Shown here: in pieces, positions 1-6,138 of the stretch
Position numbering within the stretch: the stretch's first letter is position 1
Layout of the letters: each line of letters starts with the position of its first letter
Assembly (NCBI GenBank): GCA_022573485.1
Contig: JACZTW010000101.1
Coordinates: forward strand, 1 to 11,604
Length of the DNA stretch: 11,604 nucleotides
Reading direction: 5' to 3'
Origin: Planctomycetota bacterium
GTDB taxonomy: Bacteria; Planctomycetota; Phycisphaerae; UBA1845; CAIVHJ01
Program-made: the position numbers and the translations under genes
The notes under the pieces: generated by a model
Databases searched by the model: none
The model's input: only the letters and a program-made list of their open reading frames with translations
Told to the model about the DNA's origin: nothing

Positions 1-117
1 CCTGGATTCAGGCGATGGCGCACACCGGCGCCGCAGTCAAAGCAGCTTGCTCAGTTTCACTAATCGTCGCAACCGCTGCGATCACACCAGCCAGGCCGGA
101 CGTTGTCGATAATCCGG
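1..117. repeat. Direct repeat, copy A (period 289 bp)
   Basis: This 117-bp stretch recurs at 290-406 in the same orientation. The first 92 bp differ at only one position (T at 51, C at 340); the last 25 bp have six further differences and similarity then stops. The copy begins at the first base of the window, so the repeat may extend further left and could be part of a longer tandem array with a 289-bp unit. Read on the minus strand both copies could encode a similar C-terminus ending …TAAPVCAIA, but no complete gene can be built around it. Confidence 0.85.
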
Positions 118-182
118 CTACAGGGCCAAGCACTTCGTTTGACGAGTGCGCGTCCTCTGTTGAACTGGGGTTTGAGACAAGT

Positions 183-258
183 TGAGCCGGGCCCTTCAGG
201 GTCCGGACCGCCCGTAGATCGCTGCGCCAGCGGTCCGTGGCCTGAAGGCCACGGCTCA
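183..258. repeat. Head-to-head pair of 27-bp palindromic repeats
   Basis: Two copies of one 27-bp hairpin element lie in opposite orientation at 183-209 (minus) and 232-258 (plus), separated by 22 bp. The plus copy has perfect 8-bp arms CCGTGGCC and GGCCACGG around a TGAA loop. The minus copy has the same layout with CCGGACCC and GGGCCCGG, with one mismatched pair. A third copy is at 6090-6116. The pair sits inside the 289-bp direct-repeat unit. It is probably an extragenic palindromic repeat; its function is unknown. Confidence 0.75.
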
Positions 259-289
259 AGAGGGAGGCGCTAGACACTTACGAGCGACG

Positions 290-406
290 CCTGGATTCAG
301 GCGATGGCGCACACCGGCGCCGCAGTCAAAGCAGCTTGCCCAGTTTCACTAATCGTCGCAACCGCTGCGATCACACCAGCCGGTCCCGACTTTGTCGATC
401 ATGCGG
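290..406. repeat. Direct repeat, copy B
   Basis: Second copy of the 117-bp repeat that opens the window, same orientation, about 94 percent identical by eye over its length. Copy B is not followed by another palindrome pair; instead unrelated sequence with a promoter-like site and terminator follows. The two copies could have arisen by tandem duplication, or by recombination around the intervening palindromes. Confidence 0.85.
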
Positions 407-444
407 TTGCTCGCCGCGATTCTCAAAAAATTCGCCGTGGAAGT

Positions 445-473
445 TTGCACGCGCCCGATCCGAATCGTACATA
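445..473 (+). promoter_or_regulatory. Possible sigma-70-like promoter
   Basis: TTGCAC at 445-450 is followed after 17 bp by TACATA at 468-473. The -35 box is good and the spacing ideal, but the -10 box matches the TATAAT consensus only in part. No protein gene follows on this strand; a strong terminator at 508-543 does. A start near 480 would give a transcript of roughly 65 nt. This could be chance in a 60-percent-GC background. Confidence 0.25.
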
Positions 474-507
474 AGAAGTGGAAGCTGTCGTGTTCCCTTT
501 CGGTATT

Positions 508-543
508 CCCGGGCGTCCCCCGCAGGGTCGCCCGGGTTTTTTT
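508..543 (+). terminator. Intrinsic terminator, plus strand
   Basis: Perfect 8-bp arms CCCGGGCG (508-515) and CGCCCGGG (529-536) enclose a 13-nt loop and are followed immediately by seven T residues (537-543). The T-run makes it directional, reading left to right. There is no recognisable plus-strand gene upstream, so it is either the end of a small RNA, or a guard against transcription toward the convergent gene that ends at 665. A second, shorter hairpin (GTCGGC/GCCGAC, 551-567) follows. Confidence 0.7.
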
Positions 544-664
544 ATGCTTTGTCGGCGCAGGGCCGACACTCATCCACCCGCGCTCCAAGACTTGGCGTTC
601 GAGCTGGTCCGCGATCTCGATGCCCGGCCGATCCCGACGGGGCCGACCTGGACTTCCAATTTCG

Positions 665-1801
665 TCAGCACGGGCCCCAGGCGCCGAGGAGGAGGGCGAG
701 GTCGAAGGCGTCGATGATGTCATCGTCGTTGAGGTCGGCGGGGTGGTTGGGGTTCGGGCCCCAGGCGCCCAAGAGAAATGCCAGATCAAACGTGCCCACC
801 ATGCCGTCGCCGTCGAAATCCGCCGGGCACTCGCACTCGTCCGGCGTGCCGTTGGCGTTGTCGTCCTCACTGCTGCCGGAAGCAATGTCGCAGATGTCCA
901 TTGACGTGTTCTCGTTGCAGTCGGCCAGCCCACCGAAGAAGTAGGCCGCGCCGCTGCGGTAGCCGGCGTCATCGTTTCCCGGCGCTCCAACGAGTGCCGT
1001 CTCCCCGCTTATGGCCACGAACCAGCCGAGCGCGTCGGCCTCATCGATATCGGAGGAAATGAGCTTGGCTTGCTCGATCCACTCGGTCCCATCGAAGGCG
1101 AACACGTAGGCCGCCCCGGCGACGCACAGGTCGGGGACGGGCGGGTCGGCCCAACAGGGAATGGACGGATCCCATACTCCCCAGGCACCGAACAGCGCCA
1201 GATCTCCGTCGATTGCGACGGTGGTGCCGAAGCGATCGCCGACCGTCATATCAGAGGACACCAGCTTGGTCTCGAAGACCCAGGGCGAGCATCCGTCGCC
1301 AGGAACGCACTCGGGATCGAAGCGGAAGACGTACGCGCCTGCCTCTGGTTCGGTCGGACCTCCCCCTTGGCAGTCGAAGGGTTGTATCGGCTCGGAGCCG
1401 ATCAGGGCGACGTCGCCGTCGAGTGAAATGTTCTTGCCGAAGCGGTAGGACACGCACATGGTAGGCTCGGGAACGGTGAGCTTGGCCTCCTCGTTCCATT
1501 GCGCGTTCCGAGAATCGTATCGATAGACGTAAGTCGCTCCCACGCCGTCCAGGAACGTAGCGCCGTTGTGGTCATCGTTGAAGGCCCCGACCAGAACCAC
1601 ATCGCCACCGAGTGAGTTGGGTGTGCCGACGGCCACGGCGCAGCCGAAGTGCGTGCCCTCCGTCTCGTCCGACGCAGTGAGGATGGCCTCCTCGATCCAT
1701 TCGCTGCCGTCGAAGCGGTACACGTACGCCGAAGTGGTCCCGTTCGGATCACAGCCATACCAAAGTACTGCACCTCGGCGCCCCGACGGCGGCGATATCA
1801 T
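665..1801 (-). CDS. FG-GAP-type propeller protein with dockerin pair, 3' part of frameshifted gene
   Basis: This is the downstream, larger part of a gene whose first 175 codons lie in another frame at 1773-2297. A start codon ATG exists at 1801, but protein-like sequence begins only around 1771, so that start is probably not the natural one. The frame encodes propeller blades 4 to 7, recognised by FGCAVAV, FGKNISLDGDVALIG, FGTTVAIDGDLALFG and LGWFVAISGETALVG, each followed by an AYVYRFD…W.EEAKL strand. Then comes the planctomycete linker DCNENTSMDICDIASG and PDECE, and two EF-hand-like dockerin units, DFDGDGMVGTFDLAFLLG and DLNDDDIIDAFDLALLLG, ending in GAWGPC. Known role of such units: calcium-binding anchoring or assembly of secreted proteins. 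Removing one base near 1772 joins both parts into a protein of about 543 residues. The break may be a sequencing error or a true pseudogene. Confidence 0.8.
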   Translation of the reverse strand: MISPPSGRRGAVLWYGCDPNGTTSAYVYRFDGSEWIEEAILTASDETEGTHFGCAVAVGTPNSLGGDVVLVGAFNDDHNGATFLDGVGATYVYRYDSRNAQWNEEAKLTVPEPTMCVSYRFGKNISLDGDVALIGSEPIQPFDCQGGGPTEPEAGAYVFRFDPECVPGDGCSPWVFETKLVSSDMTVGDRFGTTVAIDGDLALFGAWGVWDPSIPCWADPPVPDLCVAGAAYVFAFDGTEWIEQAKLISSDIDEADALGWFVAISGETALVGAPGNDDAGYRSGAAYFFGGLADCNENTSMDICDIASGSSEDDNANGTPDECECPADFDGDGMVGTFDLAFLLGAWGPNPNHPADLNDDDIIDAFDLALLLGAWGPC

Positions 1802-2297
1802 CGACGATCGAGACGGAGGAGCCAAAGTAGTCGCTTGTCGTACCGTCGGAAGCGGTGAGCTTGGCCTCTTCGACCCACTCGCTTCCGTTGAACCGGAACA
1901 CGTACGCCGCCCCAGACCCGGAGGCCTCAAAGCCGTCGGCGGCGTTGGCTCCGACCAGAATTGTGTCCCCGTCGATGGCGACCGCACGGCCGAACCAGTC
2001 CTCCGAGTCGATGTCCGACGAGATGAGTGTGGCTTCTTCGATCCACTGTGTGCCGTCAAAGCGATACACGCGCACCGCTCCAGAGTCGAAGCCGCCCTGT
2101 TCGGTATCCTTCCGCTTGGCACCGATCACGGCGATGTCGCCGCTAATGGCCACCGCGCCGCCGAACTCGTCCCAGGCTTCGGCGCCCGGCGCGGTGACTT
2201 TGGCCAGCTCGTCCGCTTGGCACTGCCCGCGCGCAACCCCTGCCGATCCTGCCAACACAACCACAGCGAGAACGCCGATCATGGTCTTTGAGTGCAT
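1749..2297 (-). CDS. FG-GAP-type propeller protein, 5' part of frameshifted gene
   Basis: The start is fixed by AGAGGAG ending eight bases before ATG at 2297, and by the signal peptide that follows: MHSKTMIG, a hydrophobic stretch VLAVVVLAGSAG, and a likely cleavage after VARG or ARGQ near residue 25. The protein is then exported and probably extracellular or surface-bound. Three blades of a beta-propeller follow, with FG motifs at about residues 45, 102 and 158 (FGGAVAISGDIAVIGA is typical) and linking strands such as VYRFDGTQWIEEA. The frame ends at a TGA at 1749 soon after residue 175, where the other frame takes over. If the shift is real, the product is a 182-residue fragment with fewer than half of the seven blades and no dockerin. 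Blade counts on the two sides sum to seven, which argues that the rejoined gene is the ancestral form. No enzyme function is visible. Confidence 0.8.
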   Translation of the reverse strand: MHSKTMIGVLAVVVLAGSAGVARGQCQADELAKVTAPGAEAWDEFGGAVAISGDIAVIGAKRKDTEQGGFDSGAVRVYRFDGTQWIEEATLISSDIDSEDWFGRAVAIDGDTILVGANAADGFEASGSGAAYVFRFNGSEWVEEAKLTASDGTTSDYFGSSVSIVDDIAAVGAPRCSTLVWL

Positions 2298-2348
2298 GGA
2301 TGAATCTCCTCTTGTGATCGCGAATTGTAAGATCGCCCCGTTGAATTG

Positions 2349-2379
2349 AGGATACCACAAACCGGCCTGCGCATCACAA
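2349..2379 (-). promoter_or_regulatory. Possible promoter of the frameshifted propeller gene
   Basis: Read on the minus strand, TATCCT (2349-2354) is preceded directly by TGG, an extended -10 arrangement. A TTGTGA box lies at 2374-2379 with a long 19-bp spacer. It sits about 50 bp upstream of the start codon at 2297. The extended -10 partly compensates for the poor spacing. Weak support. Confidence 0.25.
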
Positions 2380-2551
2380 GACTTGCGCTCCGCTCGATCT
2401 GCTGAGCGTCCTCCTGTTGACGATGCCCCTTTCCAAAACAGCGCCAGCTACTCCACCGAATAACTCGATCACGCCGTCGAAGCATTTGCCGCGGTGGGCA
2501 AGGAACTCGACCTGATCTGATCTTGCACCCGTCGCCGGGCAGCAAACATTC

Positions 2552-4384
2552 CTATGCCGAATAAGGCCCCCAGCTACCCAAGAGTATCGCCAGGTCGGCA
2601 GCGCCGACCGCTTGATCGCCGTCGAGATCCGCCGGACAGTCTTCTTCCGAATCACACGGTCCCCAGCTCCCGAGCAAAACCGCGAGATCAGCAGCGCCGA
2701 CGTCTCCAGAGTCGTCCAGATCGCTTGAGCACGGATCGTCGTTCGCCGCGCTCGTGCCGCTCACGAGCAAGCCACCATCGCCTTCACAAGGCCCACAGTG
2801 ATCGCCGTGTGCAAGATGCACGGGGACGGCATTTACACCCACCGTAATCGTGCTGGCGTTGTCGGGATTGCCGGGAGGAATATGACAAATCGTGACCCTG
2901 CCGTCGCCGTCCTCGTCGGCACAGGGGTCGCTTTGCGCGAACACGTACGCCGAGCCGGAGTCACACGTAGGATTCTCTGGACACGCATCGTCGTCGTGGT
3001 AGGCCCCAATCACCACTAGGTTTCCAGTCATCGAAATGGAGCGCCCAAATCCGTCGCCCATCTCTGGATCAGCAGCGCAGAGCTTGGTTTCCTCAATCCA
3101 GTCGAGCCCGTCGAAGCGGTACACGTATGCTGCCCCCGAATTCACGACTGGCTCTTCCCGAGCGAAGGCATCGCCGTTTCGTGATCCGATTATGATCACA
3201 TCTTCGCCCACGGCCACAGAATGACCGAATTCGTCCCATGCCGCTGCATCAGACGCGGTTAGCTTCGCTTCGTCGTTCCAAGCGACGCCGTCAAACCGGA
3301 AGACGTATGCTGATCCGGAGCCGTCTCCCCCATCGTCGTCGCCTGCCGATCCGACCACAATGATATCGCCGCGCATGTCGATGCCATGCCCTCCGAAGAA
3401 ATCCTCTGCATCTGCATCAGGGGCGGTGAGCTTGGCATCTTCCTGCCACTCCGTGCCGTCGAACCGGTATACGTACGCGGATCCTGAGTTGCAGTCCGGA
3501 TTCTCAGGGCACGCGTCGTCATCCTTCTGCGCCCCAATCGCAGCGACATCGCCGCTAAGAGTGACCGCCCTGCCGAATCTGTCCAGTACCGCGCCATCGG
3601 ACGCCGTGAGCTTGGCTTCTTCGATCCACTCTGACGTGTCAGGGTCGAAGCGATAGACGTAGGCGGCCCCGTTCAAGTTGTCCGAGAACACGTGGCCGGG
3701 CGCTCCAATCAAGGCCGCGTTACCATCGACCGAGATCGATTCACCGAAGTGGCCGTGCCAAGTTGGATCGGATGCTGTGAGCTTGGCCTCCTCTATCCAC
3801 TGTGTTCCGTCAAACCGGAACACGTACGCCGAGCCCGAGCCCGATTCCCCCTCGTCGTCGCCCGCAGCGCCGACCACGATCACGTTGCCGCTTACGGAAA
3901 CAGCAACACCAAACGAGTCTTCCGGAGCGCCGTCCGAGGCGGTGAGCTTAGCTTTCTCAATCCAGTTGCTTCCGTCGAGGCGGTAGATGTATGCCGACCC
4001 GGATTGTGTTCCTGCATCGTCGTCGAGCTGCGCGCCGATCACCATCAGATTCCCGTCGATTGAGACGGACTGACCGAAGATGTCACCTGCGTCGTTGTCG
4101 TCGGCGATGAGCTTGTGGGTCTGCTCCCATTGCCCCCGGGCCTGTGTTGCGCCAAGCCCGGCGCTGCTGCGCAGCGTGACGGCCTTGCCGAGCAGATTGA
4201 TGTTCTCGAAGTGGGTGCCGGGGACGACGATAATTTCATCACCGTCACGTGCCGTGTCGGTCGCTGCCTGAATCGAGGAGGAATCCCCCGGCACATTGAC
4301 GATGTCCGCTGAAGTAGATCGTGTCAGTAGCAGGGCCGCGACGACCAGCATCTCGACAAGCGTAAGTATCTTAGTTTCTTTCAT
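2552..4384 (-). CDS. Secreted seven-bladed FG-GAP-type propeller protein with dockerin pair
   Basis: Predicted 610 residues. The start is ATG at 4384, with GGAG seven bases upstream and a hydrophobic N-terminus directly after it; an in-frame ATG at 4591 is possible but would bury the signal. Residues 1-26 form a signal segment (KILTLVEMLVVAALLL) that resembles a pilin-type leader without the cleavage glycine. Residues 28-75 (VPGDSSSIQAA…GDEIIVVPGT…GKAVTLRSS) match the first turns of pectate-lyase-like beta-helix proteins. Seven FG motifs follow at about 103, 158, 213, 270, 330, 386 and 446, consistent with one seven-bladed propeller; calcium-type DDD loops occur in several blades. Residues 498-533 hold a CHIPPGNP…HLAHGD.CGPC module. 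Two dockerin-like units (555-577, 584-607) end the protein, the last reading WGPYSA instead of WGPC. It is a paralogue of its downstream neighbour. Export is well supported; ligand and partner are unknown. Confidence 0.88.
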   Translation of the reverse strand: MKETKILTLVEMLVVAALLLTRSTSADIVNVPGDSSSIQAATDTARDGDEIIVVPGTHFENINLLGKAVTLRSSAGLGATQARGQWEQTHKLIADDNDAGDIFGQSVSIDGNLMVIGAQLDDDAGTQSGSAYIYRLDGSNWIEKAKLTASDGAPEDSFGVAVSVSGNVIVVGAAGDDEGESGSGSAYVFRFDGTQWIEEAKLTASDPTWHGHFGESISVDGNAALIGAPGHVFSDNLNGAAYVYRFDPDTSEWIEEAKLTASDGAVLDRFGRAVTLSGDVAAIGAQKDDDACPENPDCNSGSAYVYRFDGTEWQEDAKLTAPDADAEDFFGGHGIDMRGDIIVVGSAGDDDGGDGSGSAYVFRFDGVAWNDEAKLTASDAAAWDEFGHSVAVGEDVIIIGSRNGDAFAREEPVVNSGAAYVYRFDGLDWIEETKLCAADPEMGDGFGRSISMTGNLVVIGAYHDDDACPENPTCDSGSAYVFAQSDPCADEDGDGRVTICHIPPGNPDNASTITVGVNAVPVHLAHGDHCGPCEGDGGLLVSGTSAANDDPCSSDLDDSGDVGAADLAVLLGSWGPCDSEEDCPADLDGDQAVGAADLAILLGSWGPYSA

Positions 4385-4887
4385 TGTTTTTCTCCGATGG
4401 GTTTCAATTTGCACAATGTTTCTCAAGTGTATGAGCAAGGGCCGTTGGAGGTGGGGCCGCGGCGAACTCGCGGACCCGTCGGGTCCCGAAAATCGCCCCG
4501 TTCGCAGGTACGCCTCGAGCTCGACGAAACCTGTCTCACGGTCGAAGCGGCGCAATCGACGGCCAGCGGTGTCGACCCGGTGCAGGGTCAACGCCGCGGA
4601 CCCCGAGCGCGGGACCGCAAGGCGTGGTGACGACGCAGAAAAGAAGCTGCACGCCCCACACGAACGAAGCTATTTGGCCGAGTGACTCAGGTAAACTAGA
4701 GGTTCTGGAAAGATGGCATTTTCTACAGAGTTATGGATCTTGGAGTTATGATTCGCGGCACCGTTATGATAGATTTTTTTGCGGAACCTGTACCTTGGTC
4801 ACACGTAAATCATAGGAGCTACTCTGATCAGTGTCAACGGTGATCCCCATGAACGCCAATGCTTCGGTAACTCTCACATCGATGGCA
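4385..4887. other. Intergenic stretch without recognisable gene
   Basis: About 500 bp upstream of the propeller gene. The part nearest the gene (4440-4640) is GC-rich and open in several frames on both strands, but none has a Shine-Dalgarno sequence plus a protein-like start. 4720-4800 is distinctly richer in A and T and contains GTTATGATAGA followed by seven T residues, which could be promoter-like on the plus strand but has no gene behind it. No tRNA or other structured RNA was recognised. Confidence 0.5.
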
Positions 4888-4999
4888 GGGTGGCATGGGC
4901 AAGTATTCTTGCCCGTGCGGCTCTCGCCTTGAGCTGTGGGTTCAGGCTCGTGTTGCGCATCTTCGGCACCACGGGTGAGCGTACTCACCTATGCCACCC
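4888..4999. repeat. Inverted pair of palindromic repeats (second family)
   Basis: Outer arms GGGTGGCAT (4888-4896) and ATGCCACCC (4991-4999) are perfect inverted repeats. Inside each end lies a hairpin: GGGCAAG-TATT-CTTGCCC (4897-4914) and GGTGAG-CGTA-CTCACC (4974-4989). The right end is therefore the left end in reverse orientation, with different but still paired bases in the stem. The layout mirrors the pair at 183-258 but the sequence is a different family. Probably an extragenic repeat element that has spread within the genome. Confidence 0.75.
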
Positions 5000-5046
5000 C
5001 GATATGTGTCGCGTGCTCCGCGATTTCTGCGGTTAGTTTTCTGAGG

Positions 5047-5904
5047 TCAGAACATCAGTCCGGGCCAGTTGAGGGACATGACGGTGGCGTTGTAGGCGCC
5101 GTGGAGGATCATGGCGAAGACGAGTTCGGGGGCGGCGCGGGAGACGCTCGGCGGTCGGCCTTCGTGGGTGGCGGCGGTCCATAGGCGGACGATTCCGCCG
5201 GCGGCGATGAGCGTGCAGATCACGTGCAGCCCGATGCACACCACCCAGCGCCAAGCGAAGATCTCCGGCGTGGCAGCGTTCGGAAAGATCACTTGGTAGA
5301 GCAGATTCTCGGCCGCGGCGAAGGCCAGCGCGCCGCACGCGGCCGCGATAAGGATTTGCGTGCGGCTGCGGATGAGATAGGGCTTCGCTTCGAGCAGCCA
5401 CAGGAGCGCAGCGACTTTTAGAATTTCTCCGACTACCGGCGCAGCGATGGCGGTGCTCCACAGGATGGGGAACGGCGGAATCAGGGTCGCCGCAAAGAAG
5501 CCCACCGGCGCGCAGAGGACCGAGGCCAGCCCCACGGTGGCCCAACTGCGCGACGGGCTTACGGCGGCGCGCTTGTCGGCCAGCCATCGGCCGTAGGATG
5601 CTTCGCCCTCGGGCGGCGGATGGTAGACCTCGACGTGTCCGCACTCGGGACACGGGTGCCCGGTGGTCAAACCGCGGAGGTTGTAGCCGCACGAGCTGCA
5701 CGTCCAGTCGCGCTCGATCGGCCGGCCGTCCATGCCCGGGAAGATGGCCGGTTCGTTATGGATACTGTGCTGGCGAGCGATGTCATCGTCTGCTCGGGCG
5801 CGTTCGCCGGCGAGTTTCTTCGCAGCTTTGGCTTCTGAGGGGTCGATCCGCGCGGGTTGTTTCTGGAACTGCGGTTCGCCTTCGATGGAGGGATCGTGTT
5901 TCAA
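5047..5904 (-). CDS. Zinc-ribbon membrane protein, PrsW-like intramembrane protease
   Basis: Predicted 285 residues if translation starts at TTG 5904; no clear Shine-Dalgarno sequence supports this start, and the first 57 residues are charged and low in recognisable features, so a later start (ATG at 5733) is possible. Residues 69-88 form a zinc ribbon, CSSCGYNLRG…CPECG, often found at the N-terminus of planctomycete membrane proteins. About five hydrophobic segments follow (roughly 122-142, 148-172, 183-204, 216-240, 258-278). Three PrsW-family motifs are visible: PVVGEILK (157-163), AFAAAENLLY (194-203) and LHGAYNA (267-273), plus H227 in a membrane segment. PrsW enzymes are glutamic-type intramembrane proteases that act on anti-sigma factors or other membrane proteins. 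The first motif usually carries two adjacent glutamates; here the first is Gly159. Activity is therefore uncertain. No anti-sigma factor gene is nearby. Confidence 0.8.
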   Translation of the reverse strand: MKHDPSIEGEPQFQKQPARIDPSEAKAAKKLAGERARADDDIARQHSIHNEPAIFPGMDGRPIERDWTCSSCGYNLRGLTTGHPCPECGHVEVYHPPPEGEASYGRWLADKRAAVSPSRSWATVGLASVLCAPVGFFAATLIPPFPILWSTAIAAPVVGEILKVAALLWLLEAKPYLIRSRTQILIAAACGALAFAAAENLLYQVIFPNAATPEIFAWRWVVCIGLHVICTLIAAGGIVRLWTAATHEGRPPSVSRAAPELVFAMILHGAYNATVMSLNWPGLMF

Positions 5905-5940
5905 TAGTCATCCGTTCGGATTTGTGGCACCCCAGCGCTC

Positions 5941-6042
5941 CTGTAGCGGCCGACCTCCGTATCGACCGTGGGCTTCAGCGCGGATCGGAGTGTCCAGGCC
6001 AAGTGGAAACACCACGGTCGGCAGAGACGCCGACCGCTACAG
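5941..6042. repeat. Composite inverted repeat with 8-bp hairpin
   Basis: The outer arms CTGTAGCGG (5941-5949) and CCGCTACAG (6034-6042) are perfect inverted repeats. Next to the right arm is a hairpin with perfect 8-bp arms CGGTCGGC (6015-6022) and GCCGACCG (6029-6036). The left arm continues as CCGACCTCCG, a degraded version of the same hairpin. This is a third class of palindromic element and again has the inverted-pair layout seen at 183-258 and 4888-4999. Confidence 0.65.
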
Positions 6043-6055
6043 AAACGTTGTGTGC

Positions 6056-6074
6056 CACGGCCGTGTCGGCCGTG
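6056..6074. repeat. Short perfect hairpin
   Basis: CACGGCC (6056-6062) and GGCCGTG (6068-6074) are perfect 7-bp arms around a 5-nt loop. It lies between two other palindromic repeats, downstream of the minus-strand gene ending at 6139. There is no T-run on either strand, so it does not look like an intrinsic terminator. Confidence 0.5.
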
Positions 6075-6089
6075 CTCCTGTGCCCGGTT

Positions 6090-6116
6090 GGTCCGCAGCC
6101 TGAAGGCTGCGGCTCA
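6090..6116 (+). repeat. 27-bp palindromic repeat, third copy
   Basis: Same 27-bp element as at 232-258, in the same orientation. The only four differences between the two are two pairs of bases facing each other in the stem, TG/CA there and CA/TG here, so pairing is fully kept. Arms are CCGCAGCC and GGCTGCGG with a TGAA loop. It lies just downstream of the YbjQ-like gene pair; no T-run follows. Confidence 0.75.
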
Positions 6117-6138
6117 GCGCCGCGATGAGAAACGCCGC

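Noticed and set aside
183..258. CRISPR-like repeats
   Set aside because: Only two or three palindromic copies, in opposite orientations, with no regular unique spacers and no cas gene.
8..277. Minus-strand open frame of 89 codons
   Set aside because: It runs straight through both palindromic repeats, and its end is part of the direct repeat. No ribosome site and no protein-like composition; treated as repeat sequence.
349..990. Long open frames on both strands overlapping the 3' end of the propeller gene
   Set aside because: Composition is dominated by Arg, Thr and Ala as expected for out-of-frame reading of GC-rich DNA. The dockerin frame is clearly the real one.
2374..2551. Minus-strand frame with VEFLAHRGKCFDGVIELFGG between the propeller genes
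   Set aside because: It looks faintly protein-like, perhaps a worn gene remnant, but has no start, no ribosome site and no family I can name.
4385..4591. 69-codon N-terminal extension of the intact propeller protein (ATG 4591)
   Set aside because: The ATG at 4384 has a Shine-Dalgarno sequence and is followed at once by a signal segment; the extension would bury it.
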